A stretch of DNA of 34,367 nt, taken from positions 1 through 34,367 of the forward strand of contig DYPH01000062.1 in NCBI GenBank assembly GCA_020720045.1, read 5' to 3'. Source of the stretch: Sorangium cellulosum (GTDB lineage: Bacteria > Myxococcota_A > Polyangia > Polyangiales > Polyangiaceae). Numbering within the stretch: position 1 is the stretch's first letter; each line of letters starts with the position of its first letter. The notes beneath the pieces are model-generated. The model saw only the letters and a list, made by a program, of their open reading frames with translations, did no database searches and was not told the DNA's origin. Shown here piece after piece: positions 17,551 to 26,369 of the stretch. Made by a program: the position numbers and the translations under genes.

Positions 17551-18498
17551 TCAGGGGGCCGCTTTGCCGATGCCCTTGAACGCGTCGGTGGCGTTGCGGA
17601 GATTGTGGACGGTGCCGTCGACGCAGCCGCGCGCCTCGTAAACCCACATGTCGCCCCAGGGATCGCCGCTCTCGATGAGGAAGATATGCCCGGCGCCGGA
17701 GGCTCGGTAGACCATCGCGTCGCCAGTGACCGTGCGGTCGCGGAGGACGTCGTGCCACGCGAACTTATTGTTGTGATTGTAAAAATCGTCAGTGCTGTAC
17801 GGGTGGGAGTCGACCGACACGTCGCTGTTCGAACTGGGCACTTGCCAGATCTTGGCGAGATAGCCGGAGCAGTCGGAGCCGTAGTTCCCCGCGTAGGTGC
17901 AGTTCGGGCAATCGCCGGTACAAACGCCTTTGTTGGCGGCTGTCGGCCCGGTCATCAAATAGCGACCGTGCCCCCACCAATAGCCAAAACCGGCCCCCGG
18001 CTTCGCGCGCGCGACGTAGCCGAGGCGCTCCGGGGTGTTCGCGTTTGACGCGACGTAGAGCTTCAAATACTTCGTCGATGCCCACCCCTCGAGGCCATGG
18101 TGAGAGACCCTCAAGAAGGTGTTCTGGGGGACGCCGTTGGCGACGACAACGACCACCGAGCCGAGCGGCATCACGCGGAGCACGTTGTTCGTTGTGCTGT
18201 CGGGGGCCGAACGGAGGTTGAGGTCGGAGGTCGTCTCCAGCTTTGTCCCTGGCGCGTAGAGCTGGTTGGCGGGGGGACCAGCGTCGACGGGGCCGGAATC
18301 GCTAGCAGATCCGGCATCGACCGGGGCTCCGGCGTCGGTTTCCGGGGGCGGCGTGTCGTCGGCGGGGTTGTTCGTCGGCGGATTCTCGTCGGCGCCAGAG
18401 AGGAGCGTCGGATCGTCGTGGGGGGCGTCGGTACAGGCGAGCGCGAGGACGGTTGCGAGCAACGGGGCGACAAAAGCTAGCAAACGCGCTCGATGCAT
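17551..18498 (-). CDS. SH3b - NlpC/P60-like lipoprotein (copy A)
   Basis: 315 residues from ATG 18498. A slightly longer frame exists upstream, but this start gives a clean signal peptide with lipobox LALAC. A long Asp/Pro/Ala linker (ETDAGAPVDAGSASDSG) follows. An SH3b domain comes next (LNLRSAPDSTTNNVLRVMPLG, then GLEGWASTKYL). The C-terminal domain has an NlpC/P60-type Cys in YGSDCSGYLAKIW and a His in GAGHIFLIESG. Such enzymes usually cut peptidoglycan stem peptides, so a cell-wall hydrolase at the envelope is inferred. A CTGDCPNCTYAG cysteine cluster precedes the active site and is unusual. A close paralogue lies directly upstream on the same strand. Confidence 0.8.
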   Translation of the reverse strand: MHRARLLAFVAPLLATVLALACTDAPHDDPTLLSGADENPPTNNPADDTPPPETDAGAPVDAGSASDSGPVDAGPPANQLYAPGTKLETTSDLNLRSAPDSTTNNVLRVMPLGSVVVVVANGVPQNTFLRVSHHGLEGWASTKYLKLYVASNANTPERLGYVARAKPGAGFGYWWGHGRYLMTGPTAANKGVCTGDCPNCTYAGNYGSDCSGYLAKIWQVPSSNSDVSVDSHPYSTDDFYNHNNKFAWHDVLRDRTVTGDAMVYRASGAGHIFLIESGDPWGDMWVYEARGCVDGTVHNLRNATDAFKGIGKAAP

Positions 18499-18567
18499 GT
18501 TGCACGCGACACTACCCGGAATCGGGACCGGCGCCAACCGGATCGACCGACCGCTGGCGCCCCAAAA

Positions 18568-19533
18568 TCACTGCATGCGGATCGCTTTGTAGGCGCTCGC
18601 GGCGGTGCGGAGATCGTGCATCACGCCGAAGGAGCAGCCGCGCGCCTCGTAGACCCACATGTTCCCCCAGGGATCGCCACTTTCGACGAGGAAAATGTGC
18701 CCCGCGGAGGCCGTCCGGTAGACGAGTGCATCTCCAATGACGGCACGATCGCGCGCGACGTCTCGCCACGCGTACTTGTTCTGGTGATTGTAAAAATTAT
18801 CGGTGCTGTACGGATGCGAGTCGACGGTCACATTCGTGTTTGAAGCAGGGACTTGCCAGATCTTTGCGACGTAGCCCGAGCAGTCGGCGCCGTAGGATCC
18901 GCTGTAGGAACAGCTTGGGCAATTGCCCGAGCAACTCCCCTTGTTTGACGACGTCGGCCCGGTCGTGAGCCAGCGGCCGTGCCCCCACCAGTACCCAAAA
19001 CCGACGGCAGGCTTTGCGCGTGCCACGTAGTCGAGCTGATTGGTCGTACCTGTTGGTGCCGGTGTGTAGGCCTCGAGGTACTTCGAGGACGCCCAGCCGA
19101 CGAGGCCCGCCTGATCGACCTTCACGAAGGCGTTCTGGGGGCGCCCATCGACGACCGCGACCACGGTCCCCGTCGGCATCACGCGGAGGACGTTCGACGC
19201 GACGGCATCCGGGGCGCTGCGCAGGTTCAGGTTTGCGGACGTCTGGAGTTTTGTTCCGACGGCCCACAGCGCGGCGATTCCGCCTGCGTCGGCAGCAGGG
19301 CCGGCGTCTTTCACGGAACCGGCGTCGGGGCGCGCGGCGTCGGTCGCCGTAGCGGCATCCACTACTGGGTCGACGGTATCGTCTACGGCGTCGTAGGTCG
19401 GCGGGTGGTCGTCAACACCCGAAACGAGCGAAGGATCCTCGGTTTCGTAGGTATTTCCGCACCCTGCGAGGGGAAATGCCAGAAGCAGGGAGGACGCGGC
19501 GACGGAGAAGAGGGCCGAGGTCGATGCGCGCAT
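18568..19533 (-). CDS. SH3b - NlpC/P60-like lipoprotein (copy B)
   Basis: 321 residues. Lipobox LAGC (Cys25), Asp/Ala linker, SH3b (LNLRSAPDAVASNVLRVMPTG, then GLVGWASSKYLE), and an NlpC/P60-like domain with YGADCSGYVAKIW and ASAGHIFLVESGDPW. It is colinear with copy A, including the extra cysteine cluster (SCSGNCPSCSYSG) and the GYWWGHGR motif. The signal peptide and linker have diverged while the enzyme domain is conserved, so this is a tandem duplication kept under selection. The gap to copy A is 69 nt, and an operon is likely. A terminator at 19559-19588 separates it from the gene upstream. Confidence 0.8.
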   Translation of the reverse strand: MRASTSALFSVAASSLLLAFPLAGCGNTYETEDPSLVSGVDDHPPTYDAVDDTVDPVVDAATATDAARPDAGSVKDAGPAADAGGIAALWAVGTKLQTSANLNLRSAPDAVASNVLRVMPTGTVVAVVDGRPQNAFVKVDQAGLVGWASSKYLEAYTPAPTGTTNQLDYVARAKPAVGFGYWWGHGRWLTTGPTSSNKGSCSGNCPSCSYSGSYGADCSGYVAKIWQVPASNTNVTVDSHPYSTDNFYNHQNKYAWRDVARDRAVIGDALVYRTASAGHIFLVESGDPWGNMWVYEARGCSFGVMHDLRTAASAYKAIRMQ

Positions 19534-19558
19534 GAAGGATTGAAGATACCTGAAACGG

Positions 19559-19588
19559 AAAACGCCGCGAAGGGGATTCGCGGCGTTT
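19559..19588 (-). terminator. Intrinsic terminator
   Basis: AACGCCGCGAA pairs with TTCGCGGCGTT across GGGGA. On the minus strand it is followed by a T-rich tail (TTTTCCGTTT). It ends the DUF2325-like gene transcript. Confidence 0.75.
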
Positions 19589-19616
19589 CAGCGTTTGTTT
19601 TCTCGACGAAGGGGCG

Positions 19617-20837
19617 TTACTCGGCGGCCGGCTCCCGGCACTGACGGTCGAGCGCCTCGAAGGCCTCTTGGAGACTTCCGCTCCCGGCGCGGTCGGCGAG
19701 GGCGAACGGGACGTCCGACGCTTTGCAGGCGGCGACGACTTCGTCGGCATTACTGTGGCCGGTCAGCCCTTCCAGCAGGACGACGGCGCCGATCTTCCCG
19801 CGACGAATTCGCTTGGCAATGGCGGCCGTTGCCCGCGGCGCTCCGTGGTAGATTTCGTGCCATTCGGGCTCAAGGCCGAAGCGGTCGCGCACGAGCGTGA
19901 GCTTCTCTTCGACGCGGAGACCGCCGACCAGGAAGAGCGGGGCTTCGGCGAGGCGCGCCCGGAGAGCATCCAACACTGGCCATTCCCTTGAGTTTTCAGG
20001 CTTCCGTTCGCCGGGCGCCGAGTCGTCCGCGCGTGGGATCGGCTTCGCCTCTAGCTTCGGCTCGCTCGCGGCGACGACTTCCTTCTTCTCACGCATCGGA
20101 ACGACGGCGGTCGTCGCTTCCACATCTTCGTCGAAGGCCTGGACGCGGCGGCGCGCCTCACGGGCTACGCGCTCCCAATCGGCGCGATGATCACGCGAGA
20201 GACCCTTTACGAAGCCGGTGACGCCGAGGTCGCGGCGCAAACCGCCGAGGCGGCTGATGGCGCCGTCGAGGCGGCGGTGAAGGGCGTGGGTCGGCGGGAC
20301 GCGCTCCATGGCTAGGCGCGCGTCGGCGACGAGCGCTTGGAGGAGCGGTTCGAGGCGAAGAACGTGCTGGGACTCGAAGTCGGTCTCGGCCATTTCTTCC
20401 AAGAATGTGCGAGCATGCTCGAGTTCCGCCGGCGTCGGATCCGGATAGATCGGCGCGCGCGGGGAGGGGCGGGAGTCGAGGAGGATCGTCTCCATGCGCG
20501 TCACCGACGACTCACCAAGAGCGGGCGCTACGAACACGGGCGGTTCGCTCAGTTCGGTCGCCGCGGCGACAACGGGGAGCTGGAACTGGGCCTGAAGGAG
20601 CTCAAGGGCCGCCTTCAAGTGTTCGACGGCGCCAGGGAGCGGATCGGCGGGGGGCGTAACGGAAAGCGCTGCAAAAACGGGGGCCAGGAGGGCGCCTTCC
20701 GTATGGGTACGCAACGCCGCTTCGTAGTGGTCCAGCGCCTCCCGGACACGGGCGACCGTCACAACAGGGGGGACGAGCGCGGCGTGGGCCCGGGCATCGA
20801 GGTTCGCGTGGAGCTGTTCGAAGAGGGAGTCGCTCAT
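19617..20837 (-). CDS. Helical protein with C-terminal DUF2325-like domain
   Basis: 406 residues from ATG 20837; the in-frame upstream extension is basic and Cys/Arg-rich and is not preferred. The N-terminal ~250 residues are helical and soluble. A charged linker follows (KKEVVAASEPKLEAK). The last ~110 residues begin FLVGGLRVEEKLTLVRDRFG and contain VVLLEGLTGHSNADEV and VPFALADRAGSGSL, which fit the Rossmann-like DUF2325 pattern (VGG start, SHxxxxxVKxxC, S-rich loop). No enzyme activity can be assigned. Confidence 0.6.
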   Translation of the reverse strand: MSDSLFEQLHANLDARAHAALVPPVVTVARVREALDHYEAALRTHTEGALLAPVFAALSVTPPADPLPGAVEHLKAALELLQAQFQLPVVAAATELSEPPVFVAPALGESSVTRMETILLDSRPSPRAPIYPDPTPAELEHARTFLEEMAETDFESQHVLRLEPLLQALVADARLAMERVPPTHALHRRLDGAISRLGGLRRDLGVTGFVKGLSRDHRADWERVAREARRRVQAFDEDVEATTAVVPMREKKEVVAASEPKLEAKPIPRADDSAPGERKPENSREWPVLDALRARLAEAPLFLVGGLRVEEKLTLVRDRFGLEPEWHEIYHGAPRATAAIAKRIRRGKIGAVVLLEGLTGHSNADEVVAACKASDVPFALADRAGSGSLQEAFEALDRQCREPAAE

Positions 20838-21310
20838 GGAGATTTCGTGGGGAGGTTCGGCGAAACGGAGGAAGAGGGGGCAGGAGCGGTGCCGACGGCA
20901 CGATCGATCCGCCGAGGCAACGCACACGCGGTGGTTGCGGGAAAAGGGCCGCTTGCGTCGAAACGACGGGAAACCGGAATCCGACGGTGCGGACTCGGAA
21001 GCAGGGTTGTCCCTACACGATTTCTTCGAGATCGGAAGGGAAAAGCCATTCCGGCCAACGCGCGCCGCCCCGTGAATCGCGTTACATTCGCCATTCCGTG
21101 GGGAACGGCGGCTTTGACAGGGCCCCCTTCAATCGCCATAAAGCAGTTGACTGACGCTCGGGAATTCACGACCGTTCGGCTGGTTCTGTGCGTCCCGGCC
21201 TCGATTTCGGAACTCTTTTTGCCATCGCCGCCGCCTCCAGGCTCGGTGGGTGGAGGCGGCGGCACGCCAAAGCTGCGCAGCTCCGCTTCGGTTGAAGTAG
21301 GTTCCCGCCG
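20838..21310. other. 473-bp divergent intergenic region with long hairpin
   Basis: No convincing gene is seen on either strand; open frames here are basic and compositionally odd. It separates two divergent genes and should hold both promoters, though no strong -35/-10 pair is obvious. The main structure is a perfect 13-bp inverted repeat, GCCGCCGCCTCCA (21227-21239) with TGGAGGCGGCGGC (21251-21263) around 11 nt, followed by the palindrome AGCTGCGCAGCT. The hairpin lacks a T-tail in either direction. Confidence 0.5.
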
Positions 21311-22414
21311 ATGGCGAACACGGGCGATGCGTCGAAGGCTCGGCGGCGAAACCGCGCAATTGTGGGGGGCGCACTTGCTGGCTTGGGCGCCGCGGGGATT
21401 GTCCTTGCGCTCCTCCGTGGGGATCGACCGGCGCCGAAAAAACCGGGGACGCGGTCGTCGGAACGGCCGGCATCGTTGTCGGCGGTCGATATTTCGCGGG
21501 CGCCGTCGCCGCCGGTCGTTCACCCGTCCCCCGCGGAACAGCGCGCCGAATTCGTAAAATTTACCTGGGGATCTAGCAATGGTGCTCTCGGGAGGACCCG
21601 TCCCGACGAGGCGAACCCGGAGGGGCCGATGAGCGTCGCGCCGCTCCCGGGGGGCGGACTTCTCATCCTCGATCAGGTGAACGGTCGCCTGGTGCGTGTC
21701 GACGGGAAGGGGGCCGTCGTCGGCACGAGCACGACAAAGGTGCGCTCGCCGCAAGATGTGGCGGTCGCGAGGGATGGCACCGTCGCCGTCCTCGATCGCC
21801 TCGGCGACAAGGGGGTCGAGATCCTCGGCCCCGACGGTCGTTCCCGGGGCGTCCTCCCGCTTGAAGGGAAGGGGATCCCGGAAGGGGGCGGAACGACGGG
21901 GCTTTTCGTCGATGATGCCACCGGAAACGTGTTGGTCGAGCGCGAGCACGGCGTCCTCACCGTCCTCGGGAAGACGGACGGCACCACCAGCGACGACCGC
22001 ACGACGATCCCCGGTCGCCCGAGCCGTGACGGAACCGCTTGGCTTTCTGCAGGAATTACCGATCGCGAGTCCGGTCGCGTCTGGGTTTCGGCCATGGAGC
22101 GCGCGACGACGACCCAGCGCTGGACTCGGGAACTCCGCGCGAACCGGACCGTGCGCACGCTCCTCGCCCTCGACAGCGATCGAAGCGGCGTCGTCTATTT
22201 GGCCGAAGAAATTCCCGAGGGGGAACAGACGTTTGTTCGCGTCGTTTGTTTGGCGGGGGACGATGGGCACCTCGTCGGCTCCGTCGATATGCCGAGTTCC
22301 CATCTCCCGGAAGAAACGTTCCGTGATTTCGCGATCTTGGACGACGGGACCATCGTTCACGGCGAGCGCACCGAAGCGGGCGTTCGCTACGTGAACTATC
22401 GCTGCCAGTCGTAG
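21311..22414 (+). CDS. Membrane-anchored beta-propeller (NHL-like) protein
   Basis: 367 residues. A basic N-terminus (SKARRRNR) leads to one hydrophobic segment (IVGGALAGLGAAGIVLALL), a Pro/Ser linker, then a domain of repeating strands such as MSVAPLPGGGLLILDQVNGR, DVAVARDGTVAVLDRLGDKG and GLFVDDATGNVLVEREHG. These are typical of NHL/SMP-30-type propellers. It probably faces the periplasm as a binding module. It converges with the SGNH-type gene, with 28 nt between stops. Confidence 0.7.
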   Translation: MANTGDASKARRRNRAIVGGALAGLGAAGIVLALLRGDRPAPKKPGTRSSERPASLSAVDISRAPSPPVVHPSPAEQRAEFVKFTWGSSNGALGRTRPDEANPEGPMSVAPLPGGGLLILDQVNGRLVRVDGKGAVVGTSTTKVRSPQDVAVARDGTVAVLDRLGDKGVEILGPDGRSRGVLPLEGKGIPEGGGTTGLFVDDATGNVLVEREHGVLTVLGKTDGTTSDDRTTIPGRPSRDGTAWLSAGITDRESGRVWVSAMERATTTQRWTRELRANRTVRTLLALDSDRSGVVYLAEEIPEGEQTFVRVVCLAGDDGHLVGSVDMPSSHLPEETFRDFAILDDGTIVHGERTEAGVRYVNYRCQS

Positions 22415-22442
22415 TTACCGTCGTGCGCGCCGTTTCCTCACC

Positions 22443-24805
22443 TTAGGGATTGTCGTTGTTTTTTGCCGGGTCGTAGGTGCCCCACTGGGTGACGACGGTT
22501 CGGTAGTCGGGGACGGGGACGTCGAGCGCCTTGCGGAGGCAGACCTTCGCGCCATCTTTTTCCAGGCAGCTACGGCCGTCGGTGCAGGATTTTTCCTTGG
22601 AACCTTCGCAGCTTGGGAAGCAGCGCCCCGTAGGCGCGACGTTCACGAAGCCGGGCTCGCAGCGGGGCGGGGCGAAGGTCGCTCCGCGCGCACAGGCGAG
22701 CATGAGGGGGCACTGTTTTTCGTAGGTGCGGACGCAGTCGGCGTTCGACGGGCGACCGGTTCGCTTGGCAATTCGCGGGCGCACGCCTCAAAACGCGGAT
22801 CCGACGGGGGGAATACGACCGGCGGGCGGGGCACGTCCCCCTCGGAGCCGACGCGCACATCGAAGATGACGCCGTACTCGGTCGGCGCGGCGGTGAACGC
22901 GCGCTTGCCGCGGTTTTCCGGGCCGCTGCGGATCACCGTGTAGAGGGGGCGCGTGACGCTGAGCGGCGCGGCGAGGATGAAGTACTTGTCGAATTTTCCT
23001 GCGAAAAACTCGTTCTCATCCAGGTTGAGGAAATCGGCGGCGCCGATGACGCCGTTGATGCCGACCCCCTGGCTCACCCAAGTGACCTCTTTTTCCGTGA
23101 GCGGGCAAAGGAGCGTCCAGAAGCCCGATGTCGCCCCCCCGTTGTCGACGCAAGCGTTGTGGGTGAGGTTGTAGTCCCCCTTGAAGGCCTTCACCGACCA
23201 GGAAAACCAGCGGTCGACCGCTTGCGCGAGCGGGACCGGCGCTCCAGCGGTTGCGGGGGCTGGCGCCGCTTTTTCCGTGGGCGCGGCGGCGGGGAGGGCG
23301 ACGGGGAGGAGCGCATCGGCGACGACCGTGTGCCCGGCAACGGTCATGTGGATGTCGCGGTCGAGGAAGGCGCCCGGGGAGGCGCCACGGAGCGGCTCAA
23401 GCAGGTCTACCGCGGCGACGCCTTCGCGGCGGGCACGTGCCACGAGCGCTTGGCCAAAGCCTTCGACGGCGCTCAAATCGGGGCCGTTCGCGATGTCGTA
23501 TTTCGCCCATTCGCTCTTGGCGACGACGACGTCGATCGGCAGCACCGCGACGACGATGTGAATCCCTTCTTTTCGTCCAAAGGCGGCGAGCTTGGCGAGG
23601 ACCGGCGAGAGCGGCGTTGGCGGTGGCGTGTAAACCGGTCGATTTCCGAGGACTTCCTTGTACTTGGCTTCCGCGGCACGGCGCGCGTCGGCGAGCGGTT
23701 TGAGCGTCGGGACGCTCGCTTCGAGCTCGGCGATCCCCTTTGCGTTCCCCTCGTTGTAGGCCCGGCTGAGCGCGGCGCGGTGGAGGTGCTCGGCGGTGAC
23801 GCGCGTCGGGCGGGAGTACTCGGAAGGGCGATTGAACCGCTCCCGGTAGTCGCCGGGACGCATCTCCGGGACGAGGGAGCCGCAGGAAAATTCTTCTTTG
23901 TCGCTATCTTTGCAGACGAGCGCCTTCTGAACCGCCTCGTCGAGGGCGCGGTCGGCGGCGACGAAGGCGTCGTAGGCGGTCTTTGCGCTGCTCGCCGTCG
24001 CGGTAATCGCCGTTTCGTAGCGATTTCGGGCATCGGCTTCGGCCCGCGAGGCGTCTCCGGCGAGGCCCAGGAGATCGGCGTAGCCCCCTTCCGACGGCAC
24101 ACTTTCCTGATCTTTCGCCGCATGCCGCCAGCGGCGCCAGGCGTAGACCAGGTGGGAGCGTTGGGAGACCTTCGTCGGCAGCCAACTCCGTGCGTCTTGG
24201 GCCTGCTCGGCGCGGATCGCCCAGCCGTCGACGACCGCGTGACGGCCTTTGTTCGGGCGCGTCGCCTCGAAGAGGTCGTTCACAAGATTTACTGTAAAAA
24301 TAATCGTTTTCGGCTTCTTTGGGCCCTGCGGAAGTGCGCCCTTGGCGACCTCCGCTTCGGCGACGGCGAGGTATTCGTCGGGGCCGTAGGTCGGCACGCC
24401 GAGGTTGCGGACGCGGACGTTCTTCCCGGCGGCGACGAGCTTCTCTTCGAGGCGCGCGGAGAAGGTCTCCCCCGCCTCGACGCCGAGGCCAAAGACCTGC
24501 GAATCGCCAACGACCAGGATTTCATCGGCATTTTCTTTGGCGACGTGGGGCGCTTCCCGGAAGCCGTCGGCGCCGATCACCGCCGTCGTGACCGGGTTCT
24601 TCGTCGTTCCGAAGCGGATTTTCTCCGTGCAGCCGGGCGTGAGGCGGGCGCCGAGCGCGTCGTCGTCGGCGTAGCAATTCACCTGCGGGAAGGAGCCAGC
24701 GTCCCGTTTTGCGAAGGAATATTCGGCGATTCCGACGCCGAGCGCGAGGCCCACGCCGGACAAGACGACGGGAACCACGACACGGAGCGGCTTGACGGCA
24801 GGCAT
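22443..24805 (-). CDS. SGNH/GDSL-type hydrolase with Cys-rich tail (frameshifted near 3' end)
   Basis: About 787 residues after correction. The N-terminus is a membrane/signal segment (VVVPVVLSGVGLALGVGIAEY). An SGNH block I is visible as ILVVGDSQVFGLGV, and the late block V Asp-x-x-His as LDRDIHMTVAGH. A ~250-residue helical insertion lies between them. The C-terminal domain has GDYNLTHNACVDNGGATSG and then a Cys-rich tail with about nine cysteines. The frame breaks at GGG 22750-22752; one added base restores SEPVAPSNADCVRTY and joins the tail (22443-22749). SGNH proteins are esterases or acyltransferases, often on cell-surface sugars. The open frame extends upstream through repeat DNA, so ATG 24805 is chosen over 24922. 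Confidence 0.72.
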
Positions 24806-24838
24806 GGGCGGCATCATCGCCGGAAACGCCCTCGCCGT

Positions 24839-24912
24839 GAACTCCGCGCCGTCTCCCGCTTCGCGGACGGGTGCGTTCTCCGATCCGGCGTCTCGCCGGG
24901 CGGAGACAAGCG
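24839..24912 (-). repeat. Composite interspersed repeat H2+H1 upstream of the SGNH-type gene
   Basis: H2 (24839-24875) matches 11455-11491 at 33 of 37 positions. H1 (24873-24912) holds the inner stem CCGGCG/CGCCGG and outer CTCCG/CGGAG. The module order and relative orientation differ from the composite at 11411-11491. The copy is open in the frame of the SGNH-type gene, giving a possible N-terminal extension (ARRDAGSENAPVREAGDGA). Confidence 0.65.
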
Positions 24913-24942
24913 CGTGACACATCCCTTCGTGGTCGCCGAAAA

Positions 24943-25449
24943 ATGGTAGAGCCTTCGGCCGTGAAAAACCTCGAAGTCGTCGCCGCCTGGAAGGCGTGGG
25001 CCGAAGAAGCGCAGAACTTTGCCGGCGATGTGAGCGCCGCCGACCCGGAAGTGAGCTTCTGGTTTTCGAGCAATTCGAAGACGGCGAACCGATTTTTCCA
25101 CGTCTTTGCGAGTGGCGGCGACGGGAGCCTCCTCGCGATTTGGTCGGAAGAAGGGGACGCCTTCGACGACGCGCCGGTTGTGCTCCTCGGCCACGAAGGG
25201 GACGTGTATCTCCTGGCCGACGATGTGCCCCACGCGCTTGCGCTCGTCGCTGCGTCTGGCGAAAATTTCGAAGCGGCCGTCCTCGAAGAAGAGGAGACGG
25301 TCCCCGATGCCGCGCTGACGGCCTGGCTCCACGCCGCCTACAATCTGCCGCTTCCCGAGGGACTTGTTCGTGATTTGGTCGTCGAAGCGGGGGCGCGCCT
25401 CGGTCTCGACGCGCTTCAGGCCCAGGTCGACGCCCTCAACCACCCGTGA
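24943..25449 (+). CDS. SMI1/KNR4 (SUKH)-like protein
   Basis: 168 residues from ATG 24943; upstream codons come from repeat DNA. Soluble and acidic. The central pattern GDGSLLAIWSEEGD, then PVVLLGHEGDVYLLADD, followed by a helical C-terminus, resembles the SMI1/KNR4 superfamily, whose bacterial members are often immunity proteins to secreted toxins. No toxin gene is recognised next to it, so that role is only a possibility. Confidence 0.5.
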   Translation: MVEPSAVKNLEVVAAWKAWAEEAQNFAGDVSAADPEVSFWFSSNSKTANRFFHVFASGGDGSLLAIWSEEGDAFDDAPVVLLGHEGDVYLLADDVPHALALVAASGENFEAAVLEEEETVPDAALTAWLHAAYNLPLPEGLVRDLVVEAGARLGLDALQAQVDALNHP

Positions 25450-25520
25450 CAACGCGAACGCGATTGCATGGCGCGCCCGCGACGCCGTAGACTCCCGATC
25501 CCCCTCACGTAGGCCGTCGT

Positions 25521-26369
25521 TTGCCGCGCCCGCGAGCCCCCTGCTCACGGCTCCTGCTGGCGGCCCCCCAACCGGAAGGCTTTCCGTTGCTCGTTGACGT
25601 TCTCGGCTGTCACGGCGGTGAAACGCCGCGGCACAAGACCTCTGCGTTCCTCCTCGATGGGCGCCTCGCCCTCGACGCGGGGGCGCTGGCGTCGATGTTG
25701 ACGATCGAGGAGCAGTGCGCCCTGGAGGCGGTGGTCGTCAGCCACGCCCACCTCGACCATGTGCGCGATCTGGCGGGCATTCTCGACAACCGCGTGCAGA
25801 GCGGTGCCGGCCTCCTTCGCGTGTACGCCCCCGCGGAGACGATCGCCGTTCTGAAGGCCCATTTCTTCAACGGGCTCCTCTGGCCCGATTTTACACGGAT
25901 TCCGAGCGTCGATGCCCCGTCGCTGGCGCTGCTTCCGCTCGCCTGGGAGCAGCCGAAGTCGCTCTTGGATGGGGCGTTTACAGTCACGGCGGTTCCGGTG
26001 ACCCACACCATCGACTGCGCCGGATTTGTCGTTGCGGCGGGACGGGCGGGGGCGGCAGCGCTCGGCTATACCGGCGACACCGGGCCGACCGACCGCTTTT
26101 GGGAGGTCCTCGACGCCACACCGAACGTGCGTCTCCTCCTCGCGGAAGTGAGCCTCCCGGAGAGCCAGGGGCACCTCGCGCGCCTCTCCGGCCACCACAC
26201 GCCGACGACGCTGGCGAACGATCTCGAGAAGCTCCGCGTGCATTCCCGAATCGATACGCTGATTTACCACATTAAGCCGGTCTTCGAGGCGGAGACCCAC
26301 CGGGAGATCGCCCGCGTCCTCCCGTCGAACGTGCACATCCCGAAGCTCGGCGACCGCTTCCGTCTATGA
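25521..26369 (+). CDS. MBL-fold hydrolase, class II cyclic-nucleotide phosphodiesterase-like
   Basis: 282 residues from TTG 25521; a later TTG at 25587, nearer the conserved VLGCHGG, is equally possible. The motif GCHGGETPRHKTSAFLLDG fits class II cAMP phosphodiesterases (CpdP/PDE1). Metal ligands are visible in SHAHLDHVRD, VTHTID, YTGDTGPTD and SGHHTP, with a late His in IYHIKP. It probably hydrolyses a cyclic nucleotide or a related phosphodiester in the cytoplasm. The stop overlaps the next start as ATGA, coupling it to the first GIDE-like gene. Confidence 0.82.
   Translation: MPRPRAPCSRLLLAAPQPEGFPLLVDVLGCHGGETPRHKTSAFLLDGRLALDAGALASMLTIEEQCALEAVVVSHAHLDHVRDLAGILDNRVQSGAGLLRVYAPAETIAVLKAHFFNGLLWPDFTRIPSVDAPSLALLPLAWEQPKSLLDGAFTVTAVPVTHTIDCAGFVVAAGRAGAAALGYTGDTGPTDRFWEVLDATPNVRLLLAEVSLPESQGHLARLSGHHTPTTLANDLEKLRVHSRIDTLIYHIKPVFEAETHREIARVLPSNVHIPKLGDRFRL

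Noticed and set aside
21227-21263. Intrinsic terminator
   Set aside because: No T-tract follows on either strand, and both flanking genes point away from it.
20834-22360. 508-residue minus-strand frame opposite the beta-propeller gene
   Set aside because: The plus-strand gene has clear propeller repeats; the antisense frame shows no domain or signal.
24871-24942. Upstream start of the SMI1-like protein
   Set aside because: The extra residues are encoded by repeat module H1 and are arginine-rich; ATG 24943 lies directly before the conserved domain.
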